64,000 bases of DNA from Thereva unica (Eukaryota; Arthropoda; Insecta; Diptera; Therevidae). Positions 59,001 through 64,000 of the stretch are shown one piece after another. The translations under genes and the position numbers were made by a program. The stretch spans positions 2,147,445 through 2,211,444 of the forward strand of contig OX465286.1 of assembly GCA_949987705.1 (NCBI GenBank), given 5' to 3'. The notes beneath the pieces are model-generated. The model was not told the DNA's origin. It did not search any database and was given only the letters and a program-made list of their open reading frames with translations. The first letter of the stretch is position 1; each line of letters begins with the position of its first letter.

Positions 59001-62000
59001 TGAGGAATTAAGCGACAAGAAACTATGAGAATTTAGTAGAAGTGGGCCTATTTTAGTAGTTCAGTTCTTTAATACGGCACTTGAGGCATTAGGAGACAAG
59101 AAAGTATGAGAATTTAGTAGAAGAGTGCATATTTCAGTAGTTCAGTTCTTTAATACGGAATTACTTGAGGAATTAAGGGGTGAAAAACTAAAAGAAATTG
59201 GTAGAAGTGCGCGTATTTCACTCGGGTTATTTAATATGGCATTAATTGAGGAATTAAGCGACAAGAACCTATGAGAATTTAGTAGAAGTGGGACCATTTT
59301 AGTAGTTCAGTTCTTTAATACGGCACTTGAGGCATTAGGAGACAAGAAAGTATGAGAATTTAGTAGAAGAGTGCATATTTCAGTAGTTCAGTTCTTTAAT
59401 ACGAAATTACTTGAGGAATTAAGGGGTGAAAAACTAAAAGAAATTGGTAAAGTGCGCGTATTTCACTCGGGTTATTTAATATGGCATTAATTGAGGAATT
59501 AAGCGACAAGAAACTATGAGAATTTAGTAGAAGTGGGCCTATTTTAGTAGTTCAGTTCTTTAATACGGCACTTGAGGCATTAGGAGACAAGAAAGTATGA
59601 GAATTTAGTAGAAGAGTGCATATTTCAGTAGTTCAGTTCTTTAATACGGAATTACTTGAGGAATTAAGGGGTGAAAAACTAAAAGAAATTGGTTGAAGTG
59701 CGCGTATTTCACTCGGGTTATTTAATATGGCATTAATTGAGGAATTAAGCGACAAGAAACTATGAGAATTTAGTAGAAGTGGGCCTATTTTAGTAGTTCA
59801 GTTCTTTAATACGGCACTTGAGGCATTAGGAGACAAGAAAGTATGAGAATTTAGTAGAAGAGTGCATATTTCAGTAGTTCAGTTCTTTAATGCGGAATTA
59901 CTTGAGGAATTAAGGGGTGAAAAACTAAAAGAAATTGGTAGAAGTGCGCGTATTTCACTCGGGTTATTTAATATGGCATTAATTGAGGAATTAAGCGACA
60001 AGAAACTATGAGAATTTAGTAGAAGTGGGCCTATTTTAGTAGTTCAGTTCTTTAATACGTCACTTGAGGCATTAGGAGACATGAAAGTATGAGAATTTAG
60101 TAGAAGAGTGCATATTTCAGTAGTTCAGTTCTTTAATACGGAATTACTTGAGGAATTAAGGGGTGAAAAACTAAAAGAAATTGGTAGAAGTGCGCGTATT
60201 TCACTCGGGTTATTTAATATGGCATTAATTGAGGAATTAAGCGACAAGAACCTATGAGAATTTAGTAGAAGTGGGCCCATTTTAGTAGTTCAGTTCTTTA
60301 ATACGGCACTTGAGGCATTAGGAGACAAGAAAGTATGAGAATTTAGTAGAAGAGTGCATATTTCAGTAGTTCAGTTCTTTAATACGAAATTACTTGAGGA
60401 ATTAAGGGGTGAAAAACTAAAAGAAATTGGTAAAGTGCGCGTATTTCACTCGGGTTATTTAATATGGCATTAATTGAGGAATTAAGCGACAAGAAACTAT
60501 GAGAATTTAGTAGAAGTGGGCCTATTTTAGTAGTTCAGTTCTTTAATACGGCACTTGAGGCATTAGGAGACAAGAAAGTATGAGAATTTAGTAGAAGAGT
60601 GCATATTTCAGTAGTTCAGTTCTTTAATACGGAATTACTTGAGGAATTAAGGGGTGAAAAACTAAAAGAAATTGGTTGAAGTGCGCGTATTTCACTCGGG
60701 TTATTTAATATGGCATTAATTGAGGAATTAACCGACAAGAAACTATGAGAATTTAGTAGAAGTGGGCCTATTTTAGTAGTTCAGTTCTTTAATACGGCAC
60801 TTGAGGCATTAGGAGACAAGAAAGTATGAGAATTTAGTAGAAGAGTGCATATTTCAGTAGTTCAGTTCTTTAATACGGAATTACTTGAAGAATTAAGGGG
60901 TGAAAAACTAAAAAAAATTTGTTGAAGTGCGCGTCTTTCACTCGGGTTATTTAATATGGCATTAATTGAGGAATTAAGCGACAAGAAACTATGAGAATTT
61001 AGTAGAAGTGGGCCTATTTTAGTAGTTCAGTTCTTTAATACGGCACTTGAGGCATTAGGAGAGAAGAAAGTATGAGAATTTAGTAGAAGAGTGCATATTT
61101 CAGTAGTTCAGTTCTTTAATGCGGAATTACTTGAGGAATTAAGGGGTGAAAAACTAAAAGAAATTGGTAGAAGTGCGCGTATTTCAGTCGGGTTATTTAA
61201 TACGGCATTAATTGAGGAATTAAGCGACAAGAACCTATGAGAATTTAGTAGAAGTGGGCCCATTTTAGTAGTTCAGTACTTTAATACGGCACTTGAGGCA
61301 TTAGGAGACAAGAAAGTATGAGAATTTAGTAGAAGAGTGCATATTTCAGTATTTCAGTTCTTTAATACGGAATTACTTGAGGAATTAAGGGGTGAAAAAC
61401 TAAAAGAAATTGGTAGAAGTGCGCGTATTTCAGTCGGGTTATTTAATACGGCATTAATTGAGGAATTAAGCGACAAGAACCTATGAGAATTTAGTAGAAG
61501 TGGGCCCATTTTAGTAGTTCAGTACTTTAATACGGCACTTGAGGCATTAGGAGACAAGAAAGTATGAGAATTTAGTAGAAGAGTGCATATTTCAGTAGTT
61601 CAGTTCTTTAATACGGAATTACTTGAGGAATTAAGGGGTGAAAAACTAAAAGAAATTGGTAGAAGTGCGCGTATTTCACTCGGGTTATTTAATATGGCAT
61701 TAATTGAGGAATTAAGCGACAAGAACCTATGAGAATTTAGTAGAAGTGGGCCCATTTTAGTAGTTCAGTACTTTAATACGGCACTTGAGGCATTAGGAGA
61801 CAAGAAAGTATGAGAATTTAGTAGAAGAGTGCATATTTCAGTATTTCAGTTATTTAATACGGAATTACTTGAGGAATTAAGGGGTGAAAAACTAAAAGAA
61901 ATTGGTAGAAGTGCGCGTATTTCAGTCGGGTTATTTAATACGGCATTAATCGAGGAGTTAAGAGACAAAAAACTATGAGAAGTTGGTAGAAGTGGCCCAA

Positions 62001-62020
62001 GTGTTATTTCAGTTGTGTTC
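53035..62020 (+). repeat. 9-kb higher-order satellite, 246-bp unit of three monomers
   Basis: Tandem array of about 36 units. The spacing of the landmark CACTTGAGGC is 246 bp (53120, 53366, 53611, then 238 and 246 again). Each unit is three related monomers: A (81 bp, AGTAGTTCAGTTCTTTAATA then CGGCACTTGAGG), B (84 bp, same start then CGGAATTACTTGAGGAATTA) and C (81 bp, ACTCGGGTTATTTAATATGG then CATTAATTGAGGAATTAAGC). All share a TTTAATAYGG core, TTGAGG.ATTA and a GTAGAAG end. Interior units differ by few bases; the first and last monomers are more diverged and alike (GAAGTTGGTAGAAGTG). Stops occur in every frame, so it is noncoding. It lies inside an intron of the partial host gene. Collapse or expansion in assembly is possible. 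Confidence 0.97.
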
Positions 62021-62862
62021 TTTGTGCACAAATGTGACAATTACAACAGGTTTCACCAATTTTAGTTATCAGTATTCAAAAAATGGTTGGAACTCTTGGT
62101 TTAATTAATACTGTAATCAAAAATGGATTGAAATAAATGGTAGAGAATACCCAAATATATATCGCTCGTTTGTAAAAATCGGCTTAAAATTGCCAGAGCT
62201 AGGTCGCGTCCGTTACACTTATAAAAAGTGATCTATTTCATTTCCATGCAAAATTAGAACACTTTGGAGGGGACATGATTTCCAAATAAGATTTTTTTCT
62301 ACCAAAATTCTCTCAATTATTAAAAGAAAACAGGGAGAAACGCAGAAATTGTGGGCAAAAACACAGCCACAAAGTAAAACTAGTCCAGAGTTCAACAGTT
62401 GCTAAGAAATTTGCAGTGTGCTGATCCAGGTATATATAAGCACCGATCCCCCACAACAAGGCTAACGAGATCTTTACTGGGCAACCCAGGAAGAAAACGT
62501 GTAACCTTCCCACACGAGACTTTACCATTTAACAAAAAAAAAATAGTTGACAACTAAAACTGCAACTGACCTACTCCCCGACGATGGTATAGAAGAAAAT
62601 AGAGGGTGGTCAAGTTGCGAGCTGCTAAGAGCTGTGAGCCATCGCATATAGTGCATGATCGATGATTGTGCATATACACATATAGCGAAGTAGGAATGGA
62701 TGGAACGGGCACCACAAAGAGACGAGGAGAAGAAGAAGAGTTGAGATCTTAGGATTTTCTTTGTTGCTGAAGGCATGTCACATACACGCGGATATGTTTA
62801 GGTATATATAACACATAGTTTGTGCAGCATCATACACAAAATAATATCCAGAATCTACTCAG

Positions 62863-62956
62863 GAGGACGACTTCCAATTGGAGACGACTCCGGAGCTGGC
62901 CAGAGCCACCTAGGACGGCAGCCAGCACCCGGAAGAAGTCCCTTTTCGAATTGCAG
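62863..62956 (+). CDS. Exon 5 of the partial gene (Gly/Pro/Arg-rich)
   Basis: Acceptor ATCTACTCAG|GAGGACG and donor GAATTGCAG|GTGAATT. Its first two bases complete a Gly codon with exon 4; then it reads GRLPIGDDSGAGQSHLGRQP and APGRSPFSNC without stops, and leaves two bases (phase 2) for the next exon, which lies outside the window or in the last kilobase. The alternative frames have a stop within 20 codons. The pyrimidine tract is weak, so this exon is a little less certain than exons 1-4. Confidence 0.65.
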
Positions 62957-63630
62957 GTGAATTTAGACTGAAAGACTGGGAGATAGCGTCACACCGTCAA
63001 CATCCCATCGAGATGAAAGTCAATTAAACAAGACAGCAAGTGGCGCCCGCGGGACCTTCTTTCTTAGTAGGCGACACTGCGCGCGGGGCTCGGGGTTTGC
63101 ACTCTTCGTTTTTCGTTATTTTTTTAGTGTTTCAATCCTCTGTGTAATCTGGCCAAGCAAGGGGCGGTGGTGGTTGGCACATTAGGAGCAGGACGATGCG
63201 CTTTGCCGGAAATTGAAACGACAGCCGAGAAGGTGTCATCAAAGCAAAATGGTGCATTTCCTTCTTTTTCTCTTGCCCTTTCTCCTTCCTGTTTGTACAT
63301 ACATATATGAATTGGTGGAGTAGATTGAGGTGCGGTCTTGGCTCTTGATCATTTAGGATCGCCTGAAGAAGAGACCTCGACCAGCAGTTATCGGATGATA
63401 TTAAATCGCTATGACGGATTGTCCATTGATTATGAGAATCAATTCTCTTAAAGATAAGTCAGTACAGACTAAATGCACACGGGCGGGCTTGGGTGTTAGT
63501 TTGTTGGCTAGTTGAATGCCTAGTTGATTGCCACACGACCGCCGAGCTAACTATATACGAACGCGATTGCTGCTGCACACGAGAGTCGTATCTTTAATTT
63601 GAGCAGCATGACCCAATGGAGATTTAGGGC
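62957..63630 (+). other. Downstream intronic sequence, no exon seen
   Basis: Follows the GTGAATT donor. CAAGTGGCGCCCGCGG (63041-63056) and GCGCGCGGGGCTCGGGG near 63080 are GC-rich islands. No phase-2 exon with good borders was found. Confidence 0.4.
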
Positions 63631-63985
63631 TCACGATCTTTCCTTGTGCGATGGGTCCAGGTATTTATTCTGATCTGATTCTGATCTGACTCTTTGCACG
63701 TTCACCAATTCTTCTTCACAGTTTGCGCGACAACCGCACAAAAAGTTGTCTGGAGGATCGCGCGGTATCCTCTCATGGATATTTTGATGGTGGTGGTGGA
63801 TGGACTCGTGTACCATGACCAGGCGCGAGGCGGTGGCTATCCGCGCGTACGTTAAGCCCCGTCCATTCATATCGAATTTCTTGTTTGGCAGCTCTGACGG
63901 CTGTTTTTATTGTCAAGGCGCGCGCATATCGTTCCTCATTCGGGGGGCCGCCCGCCAACACCGTGAGCAGCACATCCTGCGGAGG
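63631..63985 (-). other. GC-richer, coding-like segment, strand uncertain
   Basis: On the minus strand two overlapping frames join with a one-base shift: LLTVLAGGPPNEERYARALT...RAAKQEIRY, then NGRGLTYARIATASRLVMVH...CGCRANCEEELVNVQ, ending at a stop near 63631. On the plus strand a frame starting MTRREAVAIRAYVKPRPFIS (about 63817) is open to the window edge. GC content is far above the local level. It could be a frameshifted element ORF on the minus strand or an exon running off the end; no family is recognised. Confidence 0.25.
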
Positions 63986-64000
63986 ATGGTGAGCTCTATA

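Larger units (their letters stand above)
51923..62862 (+). other. Intron 4 of the partial gene, filled by satellite
   Basis: Begins GTAAAAA and ends ATCTACTCAG. Most of its 10.9 kb is the 246-bp satellite. Before it are a GC-rich segment (51970-52110; CCGCCGACGCCGCCGCGCGC) with overlapping frames on both strands but no motif, and a weak retroelement tail (52795-52850). After it (62021-62862) nothing coding is seen; ATCGATGATTGTGCATATAC and similar short tracts occur. Confidence 0.55.
30474..62956 (+). other. Partial multi-exon host gene, five exons recognised
   Basis: Five short segments with splice consensus join in one open frame: 30474-30629, 34062-34151, 34349-34387, 51743-51922, 62863-62956. 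All four junctions are phase 1 and every codon across them is sense, a coincidence unlikely for random sequence. The first three downstream exons are multiples of three (90, 39 and 180 nt), so exon skipping would keep the frame. Joined product from the first Met is about 170 residues: His/Gln-rich N-terminus, a compact YRMDGLTCSLVPAEWIDI segment, a Ser/Gly linker (EDSHSSQGSISGDG), an Asn/His-containing central part and a Gly/Pro/Arg-rich end. No zinc finger, homeobox, kinase or membrane segment is seen. Such composition is common in disordered regions of metazoan regulatory proteins, but the family is unknown. The gene continues past 62956; other exons may be missing from introns of 3.4, 0.2, 17.4 and 10.9 kb. 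Confidence 0.7.

Noticed and set aside
53035..62020. CRISPR-like array
   Set aside because: Units are contiguous 246-bp tandem copies without unique spacers, in a eukaryotic intron.
61846..62040. 64-codon minus frame at the end of the satellite
   Set aside because: Direct product of the repeat units; not continued in other units.

Overview
This window is eukaryotic and almost certainly animal. It is AT-rich, has no dense coding, and shows GT-AG introns, retrotransposon fossils, tRNA-like SINE fragments, simple repeats and one 200-base assembly gap. The non-LTR (Jockey-like) reverse transcriptase fragments, the abundance of short inverted-repeat elements and the base composition suggest an arthropod. 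I cannot place it more finely; a crustacean such as a copepod is only a guess. There are no bacterial or organellar genes, CRISPR arrays or rRNA genes.

The best host-gene signal is one large plus-strand gene of which five short exons can be recognised: 30474-30629, 34062-34151, 34349-34387, 51743-51922 and 62863-62956. Four junctions joined in order keep one open frame (phase 1 at every junction), and all five carry consensus AG acceptors and GT donors. The product starts with a His/Gln-rich stretch, continues through Ser/Gly- and Asn-rich sequence and ends in a Gly/Pro/Arg-rich piece. No folded domain or family is recognised. It is incomplete: no stop codon is seen, the exons continue beyond the right edge, and more exons could lie in the 17-kb third intron.

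The fourth intron (51923-62862) carries the most striking structure: about 9 kb of tandem satellite (53035-62020), roughly 36 copies of a 246-bp unit. Each unit is made of three diverged monomers of 81, 84 and 81 bp, so this is a true higher-order repeat. Inverted satellite sequence sits at its left border.

The left half (1-30 kb) has no convincing host gene. It holds a decayed reverse transcriptase (1047-1700) interrupted by a short inverted-repeat element, a 368-bp terminal-inverted-repeat element (9708-10075), a 230-bp foldback (13870-14098), a GATC-rich repeat family in both orientations, a reverse transcriptase fragment at 18.0 kb, two tRNA-like sequences at 27.0 and 27.5 kb, a 466-bp tandem duplication (28.5-29.4 kb), and several unassigned coding-like remnants. 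In the right half there are further retrotransposon tail fragments (32.8, 39.7, 49.2 and perhaps 52.8 kb), an 11-bp ATTACC minisatellite at three sites, a 38-bp tandem repeat (36.1 kb), a GC-rich stretch with a 54-codon ORF (38.5-38.9 kb), a (TA)33 tract, and a GCGC-rich zone with NRF1-like palindromes at 44 kb. Most listed open frames elsewhere are low-complexity chance frames and are not annotated.
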